NCBI RefSeq assembly: GCF_013744875.1
Contig: NZ_CP059399.1
Coordinates: 372,001 to 436,000 of the forward strand
Reading direction: 5' to 3'
Source: Nocardia huaxiensis
GTDB taxonomy: Bacteria; Actinomycetota; Actinomycetes; Mycobacteriales; Mycobacteriaceae
Length of the DNA stretch: 64,000 bases
The translations under genes and the position numbers were made by a program. Below are positions 15,576 through 23,865 of this stretch, piece by piece (within the stretch, counting starts at the first letter, position 1; the number at the start of each line of letters is the position of its first letter). The notes beneath the pieces are model-generated. The model did no database searches. It had not been told where the DNA came from and saw nothing but the letters and a program-made list of their open reading frames with translations.

Positions 15576-17245
15576 TTCAGGAAGCCCACCTTCGTGTAGT
15601 CGACGCTGGCCATGCCGAACGCGCCCCAGTTGGCAAGGCTTTCGCGGCAGGCTGTATTGCCGGCCGACTGCGCCCACGGCAGCGAGTGCACCTCTTCGAA
15701 GATCATGGTGTCGGCCTGGTTGGCCAGCTCGATAGCCTTGGCCGGGTCGAGTTCCGCCAGCGCGGCGTCGATGACCTTGTTGAGTTCCGGCGATCCGATG
15801 CGGGCCTTGTTGCCCACCCAGTTCGCCGGATCGTAGTAGTAGAACTGCCGCAGCCCCTCCAGCGGCTGGACGCTGCCGCCGTAGCTGTACTGGGCCAGGT
15901 CGTAGTTGCCCGGGTCGATCACGTCGGTGAACAGGCCCTGCCCGGGTACGGTCTGGATCTCCACCTTCACGCCGATCTTCTGCAGATTGTCCTGCACGAT
16001 CTTGGCGGCATCGATCCACGAATCCTGCTGGTACATGACGTCCTTCAGGATCAGCTTGCGGCCGTCCTTCTCCCGCACGTCACCGCCGGGCGGGATGATC
16101 CAGCCGAGCGCCTCCAGTTCCTTGGCCGCGGCCTCCGGGTTGTAGGCCACTGAGGCCGAGTTGTCCTGGTAGCCCTTCTGTCCTGCCATGTAGACATGGT
16201 TGTTGAGCACCTTCGGCTCGGTGACGATGCCGTTCTGCAGGTTGTTCACGATCGCCTGCCGGTCGATGGCTTTCGCCACCGCGCGACGCACATTCACATC
16301 CGACAGCAGCGAACCGGGCGCGCCATTGAACGTGAGATGCGACCAGTACAGCTTCGATGTGCGGCGCACCTGGATACCCGGCGTATTGCGGGCCGCCACG
16401 ATGTCGGACAGGCTGCCCATGTCGGTGGCGTCGATCTCGTTGTTCTGGATCGCGCCGATGCGCGCGCTGCTGTCCAGCACGCTGAAAGTGATGGTGTCCA
16501 GAACCGGTGTGTCACCCCACCATTTGGGGTTGCGGCCCAGCGTGATCCGATTCTGTGTGCGGTCGACAGCAGTGATGATGAACGGCCCGGCACTGACCGG
16601 CAGGTTGCTGCGCGCCCAGTCGTTGAAGGTCTGTGGGGACTCCATCATTGCCTTCGGGTACAGCAATCCGTACTGCCCCTGCCATTCGCCGTGCGGCTCC
16701 CGGAAGGTGACGATCGCCTGCCGGTCGTCCACACCGCGCTCCACCGAGGCGACCTTGTTGAAGCCGAGCTGGGCGGAGATCAGGTACTCGGGGTTCTCAC
16801 CGCTGAGTGCTTTCCATTGTGCGCGCATGTCCTCCCAGGTGATGGGAGTGCCGTCGGACCAGACCGCCTTCGGGTTGATCGTGTAGATCACCTTCTGCGG
16901 ATTGGTCTCGGCCAGTTGAATATCGGTGAAGTAGTCGTGGTTGATCGTCAGATTGCCTGCGGCGTCCGAGTTGTAGGCGGTCGGCAGCAGCGGGAGGACG
17001 ACATCGCTGGTGTCGCCGGTGTTCCCGTCCACGTGCAGGTAGTTGAACGACTCCGGCAGGGCGCTGAGATCCAGGCGCAGGTTTCCGCCCTGCTTCAGGT
17101 CCTCGACCGGATGTGCGTTGATGTCGTTGGTGGTGCCGATATCCGAGGTGCCGGTCGGGCCGGTATTGCTGCTACATCCGGTCAGGACCAGCCCGAGGGC
17201 GACCATGGGGATCGCGAGTCGGGTCACTGTCGAACGTATCCGCAT
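15572..17245 (-). CDS. ABC transporter substrate-binding lipoprotein (family 5), copy A
   Basis: 557 residues, DppA/OppA class. A lipoprotein signal ends VLTGC (C24), so it is anchored outside the membrane. The family 5 core is full length: the domain start LPLLPTAYNSDAAGNLTINH, the typical IYTINPKAVWSDGTPITWED, NPKWWGD, VRRAVAKAIDRQAIVNN and a C-terminal lobe ending VDYTKVGFLK. Ligands of this class are oligopeptides, dipeptides, nickel or glycopeptides. ATG 17245 has AAAGGAG upstream. It lies 20 bp after the paralogue (copy B, 17266-18981), with which it shares VWSDGTPITWED, NPKWWGDTP, LDTITFSVLD and HLTFNGAPGS-like blocks. The binding pockets have probably diverged to two ligands using one permease. 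Confidence 0.93.
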   Translation of the reverse strand: MRIRSTVTRLAIPMVALGLVLTGCSSNTGPTGTSDIGTTNDINAHPVEDLKQGGNLRLDLSALPESFNYLHVDGNTGDTSDVVLPLLPTAYNSDAAGNLTINHDYFTDIQLAETNPQKVIYTINPKAVWSDGTPITWEDMRAQWKALSGENPEYLISAQLGFNKVASVERGVDDRQAIVTFREPHGEWQGQYGLLYPKAMMESPQTFNDWARSNLPVSAGPFIITAVDRTQNRITLGRNPKWWGDTPVLDTITFSVLDSSARIGAIQNNEIDATDMGSLSDIVAARNTPGIQVRRTSKLYWSHLTFNGAPGSLLSDVNVRRAVAKAIDRQAIVNNLQNGIVTEPKVLNNHVYMAGQKGYQDNSASVAYNPEAAAKELEALGWIIPPGGDVREKDGRKLILKDVMYQQDSWIDAAKIVQDNLQKIGVKVEIQTVPGQGLFTDVIDPGNYDLAQYSYGGSVQPLEGLRQFYYYDPANWVGNKARIGSPELNKVIDAALAELDPAKAIELANQADTMIFEEVHSLPWAQSAGNTACRESLANWGAFGMASVDYTKVGFLK

Positions 17246-17265
17246 GGATCGCTCCTTTCCGGTCC

Positions 17266-18981
17266 TTATTTCAGGAATCCGATCGTGGTGTAGTCGTAGC
17301 TCGCGAGTCCGGGTGCACCGAAATTCGCGACCTCTGGCCGGACGCCGTAGAGGCCCATCTCCTGCACCAGGGGCAGAGAATGCCCTTCCTCGAAGACTTT
17401 CCGGTCCACCTGGTTGGACAGTTCGATCGTCTTGTCCGGATCGAGTTCCGACACTGTACGTTCGATCAACGCGTTCAGCTCGTCGGATCCGATGCGGCCG
17501 TAGTTCCCTTGCAGGTCGTCCGGGTGGTAAGCGTAGATCTGCGAGATGCTTCCGAGCGGGAACGGATCGCCCTGATAGATGAACTGGGCCGCGTCGAAGT
17601 CGCCCGGTTGGATCACATCGGTGAAGAAGCCTTGACCGCCACGGGTGTCTATTTCCAGGCCGACGCCGATCTTCGCCAGGTTTTGCTGGACGATCGTGGC
17701 CACCTGCACCCACAGTGGGTTGTTGTACATGACATCGCGGATGACCAGCCGCCGACCGTCTTTCGCGCGGATGCCGTCACTCTGCCGAACCCAGCCGAGC
17801 GCGTCGAGTTCGCGCCCAGCGGCCTCTGGATCGAAGCCGAGACTGTTGTCCTGGTACCCCTTCTGCCCCATCAGGAAGAGGTGGTTGTTCAGTGTTTTCG
17901 GATCGTCGATCAGACCGTAGTAGAGGCTGTCGGCGATCTGCTGCCGGTCGATGGCCTTCGAAACAGCCACTCGCACACCCTGATCCGCGAGGATCGACCC
18001 GGGCGCACCATTGAAGGTGATGTGCCGCCACCGATTGTCGGGCGCCTGCCGGATCGCCAGACCGGGTGAATTGCGGATGGTCGTCACCTCGTCCAGGCCG
18101 GACAGTCGCGCCGCATCCAGTTCGTTGTTCTGCAATGCAGCTGCCCAGGCCGTGCGATCCAGCACGCTGAAGGTGATGGTGTCCAACTTGGGAGTATCAC
18201 CCCACCATTTCGGATTGCGTTCCAGCACGATCCGGCCCTGGGTGCGGTCGGTGGACCTGACCTGGAACGGGCCTGCTGTCAGCGAGATCCCGTTCACCAG
18301 TGAGTCGTTGAACGATTCGGGTGTCGCCGTCACGGACTTCGGATACAGCATGGAATTCCCGGCGAACTGCCCCCGCCAATCCGCGTAGTGCCGGGCGAAG
18401 GTGATGACGGCCTGCCGATCGTCGGCGCCACGCTCCACCTTCTCGACCCGATCGAAACCATTGTTGATGGCGATCAGGAAGCGTTTGTCCTTGCCGCTCA
18501 GCGCATTCGCCTGGGAGGCGATGTCCTCCCAGGTGATCGGCGTGCCATCGGACCACACCGCCTTCGGGTTGATCGTGTAGACAACCTGCTGCGGCTCGGT
18601 GCTCGTGAGCTGGATATCGGTGAAGTAATTGTGGTCGAGGCTGGTTTCGCCTGCGGCGTCGATGCGGTAGGAGCGCGGCATCATCGGCCGCACCACCTCG
18701 GCGATCTCGCCCTCGTTTCCGTCGTTGGACACGGTGTTCCAGTTGGCCGGGAACGAGGTGATGGCCAACCGCAGGTTGCCACCGTCGCGCAGGTTGTCGC
18801 GTGCCTGCGGGTTGATGTCGCTACTGCTGCCGAGGGTGGTCTCGCCGACCGGATCCTGTCCGGTAGAACAGCTGGTGAGCGCCGCCACCGCGAGCCCGGC
18901 CGCGAACAGCAGAGCCGTGCCGCGCCGGGCCGAGCGGCCACGTCGATGCCGAATAGGCGTGCAGTGTGCGCGAATCCGCAT
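17266..18981 (-). CDS. ABC transporter substrate-binding lipoprotein (family 5), copy B
   Basis: 571 residues, a tandem paralogue of copy A. The signal is long and Arg-rich (RHRRGRSARRGTALLFAAGLAVAALTSC, lipid Cys at about 38). Conserved blocks include VVYTINPKAVWSDGTPITWED, LERNPKWWGDTPKLDTITFSVLD, HITFNGAPGSIL, VAVSKAIDRQQIAD and the same ending YDYTTIGFLK. It starts 12 bp after the ATPase gene and precedes copy A by 20 bp, all on one strand, so the five transporter genes form one transcription unit. As with other family 5 proteins it should capture peptides outside the membrane; the actual ligand is unknown. Confidence 0.93.
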   Translation of the reverse strand: MRIRAHCTPIRHRRGRSARRGTALLFAAGLAVAALTSCSTGQDPVGETTLGSSSDINPQARDNLRDGGNLRLAITSFPANWNTVSNDGNEGEIAEVVRPMMPRSYRIDAAGETSLDHNYFTDIQLTSTEPQQVVYTINPKAVWSDGTPITWEDIASQANALSGKDKRFLIAINNGFDRVEKVERGADDRQAVITFARHYADWRGQFAGNSMLYPKSVTATPESFNDSLVNGISLTAGPFQVRSTDRTQGRIVLERNPKWWGDTPKLDTITFSVLDRTAWAAALQNNELDAARLSGLDEVTTIRNSPGLAIRQAPDNRWRHITFNGAPGSILADQGVRVAVSKAIDRQQIADSLYYGLIDDPKTLNNHLFLMGQKGYQDNSLGFDPEAAGRELDALGWVRQSDGIRAKDGRRLVIRDVMYNNPLWVQVATIVQQNLAKIGVGLEIDTRGGQGFFTDVIQPGDFDAAQFIYQGDPFPLGSISQIYAYHPDDLQGNYGRIGSDELNALIERTVSELDPDKTIELSNQVDRKVFEEGHSLPLVQEMGLYGVRPEVANFGAPGLASYDYTTIGFLK

Positions 18982-18992
18982 CGTCGTTTCTC

Positions 18993-20864
18993 CTAACGGG
19001 TCGCCACCGGTTGCGGGATCGCATCGATCAGCGCGCGGGTGTACTCGTGCTCAGGGTTCGCGAAAATCTGTTCGGCCGGCCCGGATTCGACGATCTTGCC
19101 CCGATACATGACGGCGATGTCGTGCGCCAGGTTACGCACCACCGAAAGGTCGTGGGAGACGAACAGATACGACAGGCCACGCTCGGTTTGCAGGTTGCGC
19201 AGCAGGTTCAGAACTCCGGCCTGAATGGAAACATCCAGCGAGGACACCGGTTCGTCGAGCACCAGCAGTTCCGGATTCAGCGCCAGAGCCCGCGCGATAT
19301 TGATGCGCTGCTTCTGCCCGCCCGAGAAGTCGGCCGGGTACCGGTCGGCATGCTCTCGCCGCAGCCCCACCAATTCGAGCAGTTCCGGTATCCGCCGGTT
19401 GATCTCGTCCCGCGAACGCCCATCGATCCGAAGCGGTTCGGCCAGCGCGTCCGAGATGGGCAGTCGTGGATCCAGCGATGCCGAGGGATCCTGGAACACG
19501 ATCTGCATCTTGCGGCGGATCTCGCGCCGCTGCTGCTTGGTCAGCGTCGCCACGTCATATCCGAGGATCTCGATCGAACCCGACTCCGGCGGCACCAGAT
19601 CCAGAATCTGGGTCAACGTGGTCGTCTTCCCCGAACCGGATTCGCCCACCAACGCCAGCGTGCGACCCGCACGTGCTTCGAAACTGATCCCGTCAACCGC
19701 CTTCACCTCACCGGTGCGGCGACGCAGAATGACGCCCTTCGTCAGCGGAAAGGTCTTGCGCAGTTCTTGAACTCGCAGCACGACCTGCGACGCATCGGTG
19801 TCGGCCACTTCGTCCGGTCGGGTTATTTCCTCCCGGTACGCGGTGAACAGATCGCCGGTGCCGACCTCGCTGGTTCGGATGCATGCCGCCCGATGCCCGG
19901 GTGCGGTGTCCTCCAGCGGCGGTTCCGCCGCGCGACAGTCGTCGACGGCGATCGGGCAGCGCGGCGCGAACGAACAACCCGGTGGCAGATCATGCATGGC
20001 CGGGGGCGCGCCGACAATGGGGATCAGCGGTGACCGCGGCGGACTGTCCATGCGCGGAATGGAACCGAGCAGGCCCACCGTGTACGGCATCCGGGGGGTA
20101 GTGAAAAGCTCCTGCGCCGAAGCGGTTTCGACGACCTTCCCGGCATACATGACGGCCACTCGGTCGGCCAGCGTGGCGGCGATACCCATGTCGTGGGTGA
20201 TCATGATGACCCCTGCGCCGGTGATATCGCGCGCCTTGCGCAGCAGACCCAGAATCTGCTTCTGCACCGTCACATCAAGCGCTGTGGTCGGCTCGTCGCA
20301 GATGATCAACTCCGGATCGTTCGCAATGGCCATGGCGATGACCACACGCTGCCGCATACCGCCGGAGAACTCGTGTGGAAAAGCCTTGGCGCGCACCGCC
20401 GGATCCGGGATGCCGACCAAATCGAGTAGTTCGACGGCCTTCGCTTCCGCCTCCGCCTTGCTCATTTTCTTGTGCGCGAGCAGTGCTTCCGCGATCTGAT
20501 CCCCGATCCGGTACACCGGGGTGAGCGCCGAGAGCGGGTCCTGGAACACCATGGATACCCGGCTGCCACGCAGCGTCGACATGTGCTTGTCGCCCAGGCC
20601 GAGCAGTTCCCGCCCGCGCAACCGTATCGAACCTCGCACCCGCGCCTGCTCCGGCAGCAGCCCTATGATCGCCAGCGACGACACCGACTTGCCGGAACCG
20701 GACTCGCCGACGATCGCCAGCACCTCGCCGTCATTGACGGTGAAATCGACCCCGCGCACCGCCTCGACGCGGCCTTCTTCGCTCGGGAACGAGACTCGCA
20801 GATCGGAGACCTCCAGCAGCGGTGCGGTGGTGGTCTTCAACGGGTCCTTCGACATCTCGATCAT
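18993..20864 (-). CDS. Peptide ABC transporter ATPase, two ATPase domains fused (DppD-DppF type)
   Basis: 623 residues that combine the two ATPases normally made by separate genes. Domain 1 (about 15-330) has Walker A GESGSGKS, signature FSGGMRQR, Walker [13 protein letters not shown] and the Cys-containing oligopeptide ATPase C-terminal motif ([11 protein letters not shown]). Domain 2 (about 350-620) has [16 protein letters not shown] and [12 protein letters not shown], ending in the [20 protein letters not shown] segment. Together they would form a complete heterodimer-like motor in one chain. The start ATG 20864 overlaps the permease stop by ATGA, showing tight translational coupling. An alternative ATG at 20855 would remove three residues. 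Confidence 0.95.
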   Translation of the reverse strand: MIEMSKDPLKTTTAPLLEVSDLRVSFPSEEGRVEAVRGVDFTVNDGEVLAIVGESGSGKSVSSLAIIGLLPEQARVRGSIRLRGRELLGLGDKHMSTLRGSRVSMVFQDPLSALTPVYRIGDQIAEALLAHKKMSKAEAEAKAVELLDLVGIPDPAVRAKAFPHEFSGGMRQRVVIAMAIANDPELIICDEPTTALDVTVQKQILGLLRKARDITGAGVIMITHDMGIAATLADRVAVMYAGKVVETASAQELFTTPRMPYTVGLLGSIPRMDSPPRSPLIPIVGAPPAMHDLPPGCSFAPRCPIAVDDCRAAEPPLEDTAPGHRAACIRTSEVGTGDLFTAYREEITRPDEVADTDASQVVLRVQELRKTFPLTKGVILRRRTGEVKAVDGISFEARAGRTLALVGESGSGKTTTLTQILDLVPPESGSIEILGYDVATLTKQQRREIRRKMQIVFQDPSASLDPRLPISDALAEPLRIDGRSRDEINRRIPELLELVGLRREHADRYPADFSGGQKQRINIARALALNPELLVLDEPVSSLDVSIQAGVLNLLRNLQTERGLSYLFVSHDLSVVRNLAHDIAVMYRGKIVESGPAEQIFANPEHEYTRALIDAIPQPVATR

Positions 20865-21796
20865 GACTTCCCCGCCTTCTTCTCACGCAGGGACTTTCGT
20901 GATCGCGCCCGCTTCGCGCTGGGGTCGAACGCATCCCGCAGTCCGTCACCCACCAGGTTCGCGCACAGCACGATCAAAACCAGCACGCCGCTCGCGAACA
21001 TGAACGTCCACGGGAAGGTGAACGCCTGCGCGCTGTACCTGCCGATCAGCGAACCCAGCGACACATCCGGCCACTGCACGCCGAAGCCCAGGAAGCTCAA
21101 ACCGGTTTCGGCCATGACCGCCGAACCGATGGCCAGCGTGGTGTCGATGATCAGGATCGAGGCGATGTTGGGGACGATGTGCGTGACGATCACCGACCAC
21201 GTCGACGCGCCCATATAGCGTGCGGCGCGGACGAATTCGCGTTCCCGCATGCTCATGGTCAGACCACGCACGATCCGGGCGCTGATCATCCATGCGAACA
21301 ACCCGATCAACACCATGAGCAGCAGCGTCGAATCATTGCCCTTCGTGCGCGGCGCGAACAGCGCGATCATGATGAAGCTGGGCACCACCAGCAGCAGATC
21401 CACCACCCACATGACTGTCCGGTCCACCCAGCCACCCAACAGCCCGGCCAGCGCTCCTGCCAGCGTGGCCAGGACGGCCGAGATGATTGCCGCACCGAAG
21501 CCGATGATCAGCGACTTCTGCATGCCGCGCAGGGTCTGCGCCAGCACATCCTCGCCATTGTTCGTCGTACCGAACCAGTGTTTGCCACTCGGCGGCTGCA
21601 GGATCGCCGTCTTGTCCTGATCGGTGTAGGTGTAGGGCAGGAAGTGCGGCAGCACGAACGCGGCCACGAACAGGGCCACGAGGATCAGCAACGCGATCAC
21701 CGAGGTCTTGTTGCGAAGAAAGCGCCGGAGCACCAGCTTCCGGCGTCCGGTCGGCTGCTGTGGAGCGCCCTGGACGATGATTTCCACATCGGTCAT
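20861..21796 (-). CDS. Peptide ABC transporter permease, DppC type
   Basis: 311 residues with a hydrophilic N-terminus ([26 protein letters not shown], the DppC/OppC N-terminal module). Five or six helices follow, with the EAA loop ([24 protein letters not shown], near 205-228) that contacts the ATPase. [21 protein letters not shown] is the usual DppC periplasmic signature (GTDxxGRD-like). The ATGA overlaps at both ends (21793-21796 with the upstream permease and 20861-20864 with the ATPase) show coupled translation of the three membrane-complex genes. Confidence 0.95.
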   Translation of the reverse strand: MTDVEIIVQGAPQQPTGRRKLVLRRFLRNKTSVIALLILVALFVAAFVLPHFLPYTYTDQDKTAILQPPSGKHWFGTTNNGEDVLAQTLRGMQKSLIIGFGAAIISAVLATLAGALAGLLGGWVDRTVMWVVDLLLVVPSFIMIALFAPRTKGNDSTLLLMVLIGLFAWMISARIVRGLTMSMREREFVRAARYMGASTWSVIVTHIVPNIASILIIDTTLAIGSAVMAETGLSFLGFGVQWPDVSLGSLIGRYSAQAFTFPWTFMFASGVLVLIVLCANLVGDGLRDAFDPSAKRARSRKSLREKKAGKS

Positions 21797-22770
21797 GACA
21801 CACGCACCCTCGGGTCGAGCAGGGCGTACGCGACATCCGACAGCAGGCCGGACACCAGCACCACCACGCCTGCGAACAAGGTGGACGCCAGCACGATATT
21901 CAGATCCTGGTCGTTCAAGCCGTTGACCAGCCATTCGCCGACACCGTGCCAGCCGAAGATCTTCTCGGTGAAGGTCGCACCGGTGATGAGGCCGCCCAGG
22001 CTGTAGGCGAACAGCGTCGCCATGGGAATGAGCGCGGTGCGCAGACCGTGCTTGTAGAGGGCGCGGGTGCGGGTCAGACCCTTGGCACGGGCGGTACGGA
22101 TGAAATCGCTGCCGAGCACGTCCAGCATCGCGTTGCGTTGATACCGGCTGTAACCGGCCATCGCACCCAGCGCCAAGCCGAGAGTCGGGATCGCCAAGTG
22201 CTGGATACGGTCCACCAGTTGATTCCACAGCCCGTTGACCGCCGTCGCCGACGTTTCACCCGTGTACAAGAAGATCTGCTCACCGGTCAGCTGATTCACC
22301 TGTAGCGCACCGTATTTCAACAATGTGGCCAGAACGAAAACCGGAGTGGACAGCAGCACCAGGGAGACGACGGTGCTGAAGTAGTCGCTGAACTTGTACT
22401 GCCGGATCGCGTTCGCCGCCCCGATCAGAACACCCAGAACGGTGCCGACGAGGGAACCGATCAGCAGCAGTCGCAGGCTCACTCCCACACGGCGTGGCAG
22501 CTCCTCCGAAACCGGCTGCCCGGCCTTCGTCTTACCGAAATCGCCCTGCACCACACCGCCTGCCCAGGACAGGTAGCGCTGCGGGATCGGCTCGTCCAGA
22601 TGCAATTCCGCGCGCTTGGCGTCGATCACCGATTGCGGGGGGCGTGGACTGCGCTCTTCCAGATAATCCAGCGGACGGAACGTCAGAGAACTGATCGTGA
22701 ATACGAGGAACGACGCCAGCACAAGCAGCACGACATAGTTCGCCGCGCGTCGCAGCAGAAATCCGGCCAT
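21793..22770 (-). CDS. Peptide ABC transporter permease, DppB type
   Basis: 325 residues and the first gene of the operon. It has a first helix at residues 10-30 (NYVVLLVLASFLVFTISSL), the conserved DppB periplasmic stretch LDEPIPQRYLSWAGGVVQGDFGKT, six helices and the EAA loop DFIRTARAKGLTRTRALYKHGLRTALIP. Compared with most DppB proteins the loop between helices 3 and 4 is extended (LQVNQLTGEQIFLYTGETSATAVN). ATG 22770 has GAGAGGG upstream. The 195-bp region before it is shared with the divergent HAD phosphatase gene and should hold both promoters; I cannot point to a clear regulator site there. Confidence 0.95.
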   Translation of the reverse strand: MAGFLLRRAANYVVLLVLASFLVFTISSLTFRPLDYLEERSPRPPQSVIDAKRAELHLDEPIPQRYLSWAGGVVQGDFGKTKAGQPVSEELPRRVGVSLRLLLIGSLVGTVLGVLIGAANAIRQYKFSDYFSTVVSLVLLSTPVFVLATLLKYGALQVNQLTGEQIFLYTGETSATAVNGLWNQLVDRIQHLAIPTLGLALGAMAGYSRYQRNAMLDVLGSDFIRTARAKGLTRTRALYKHGLRTALIPMATLFAYSLGGLITGATFTEKIFGWHGVGEWLVNGLNDQDLNIVLASTLFAGVVVLVSGLLSDVAYALLDPRVRVS

Positions 22771-22965
22771 CAGTCCCTCTCGGGTCGAGTCTAGATACCG
22801 TGGCGGCGCCGGGGGCTGGTCCGGTGCCGTCGGGCATTAGCCCCAGATCATAAGGACAGGTCGGGTGAACCGCGTGGTGCGCGGGGGCAATATCCGGCAA
22901 TCCGTATTTCATTTGGTGTACACCGGAGACCAGAGCGGACACCCGAGCCCGTCATTTCAGGCAGG

Positions 22966-23808
22966 ATGGACTGGGTGACACTCTTTCACCTGCCGAAACC
23001 CAAAATGGTCGCCACGGATGTGGATGGGACGCTCATCGACCGTCATGAGCAGGTGAGCGCGCGCACGAAAGCCGCGGTCGACGCCCTGATCGCGGACGGT
23101 GTGCCGTTCGTGCTCGCCACCGGGAGGCCGCCGCGCTGGATCGATCCGGTGGTGGACGGGCTCGGGTACGCGCCGCTGTGCGTGTGCGGGAACGGGGCGG
23201 TCATCTACGACAGTGCGGCCGACAGCATTCTCGCGGCCTACACGCTGGATGTGGACACGCTCGAATGGGCGGCGGAGATGGCGGAGAGCCTGCTACCCGG
23301 GTGCGGGCTGGCCACCGAACGGGTCGGGCGCAGTGCGCACGATGCCGCCACCCCGCAGTTCGTGAGCTCCCCGGAGTACGAGCACGCCTGGCTGAATCCG
23401 GACGATACGAGAGTGTCGCGCGCCGAGGTCATTTCGGCGCCCGCGATCAAGATGCTCATCCGCCTGCCGGGCACCAGCAGCGGCGACATGCGCACGATCC
23501 TGGAGCCCCGGCTGGCCGGCCGCGCCGATGTCACCTATTCCACCGACGACGGCCTGATCGAACTGTCGGCCCCGGGCGTCACCAAGGCGACCGGCCTGGC
23601 CATGGTGGCGCAGCGCCTCGGCGTCCAGCACGCCACCATGATCGCCTTCGGCGACATGCCCAACGATGTCCCGATGTTGCGCCTGGCCGGCCACGGCGTC
23701 GCCATGGGCAATGCCCACCACGAGGCCAAGGCCGCCGCCGACGAGGTCGCCGCCACCAATGACGACCACGGCGTGGCGCAGATCCTCGAACGCTGGTGGC
23801 AGGTGTAG
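22966..23808 (+). CDS. Cof-type HAD-superfamily phosphatase (Rv3813c-like)
   Basis: 280 residues with the class IIB HAD signatures. Motif I is ATDVDGTLID (nucleophile Asp near residue 18), motif II is LATGRPP, and motif III/IV is the Lys of VTKATG and FGDMPNDVPML near residue 225. The Cof-type cap lies between, about residues 90-190. These enzymes dephosphorylate sugar phosphates, flavin mononucleotide or pyridoxal phosphate; substrate is not predictable here. The counterpart Rv3813c is also beside the cell-wall amidase gene Rv3811, so synteny supports orthology. It is divergent from the ABC operon and convergent with the amidase gene. Confidence 0.92.
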   Translation: MDWVTLFHLPKPKMVATDVDGTLIDRHEQVSARTKAAVDALIADGVPFVLATGRPPRWIDPVVDGLGYAPLCVCGNGAVIYDSAADSILAAYTLDVDTLEWAAEMAESLLPGCGLATERVGRSAHDAATPQFVSSPEYEHAWLNPDDTRVSRAEVISAPAIKMLIRLPGTSSGDMRTILEPRLAGRADVTYSTDDGLIELSAPGVTKATGLAMVAQRLGVQHATMIAFGDMPNDVPMLRLAGHGVAMGNAHHEAKAAADEVAATNDDHGVAQILERWWQV

Positions 23809-23865
23809 GCCGCTGCGGCGATGTCGTCAGCACCAGCACGGGGTGAGGTGCCGACTCGGGTGCGG

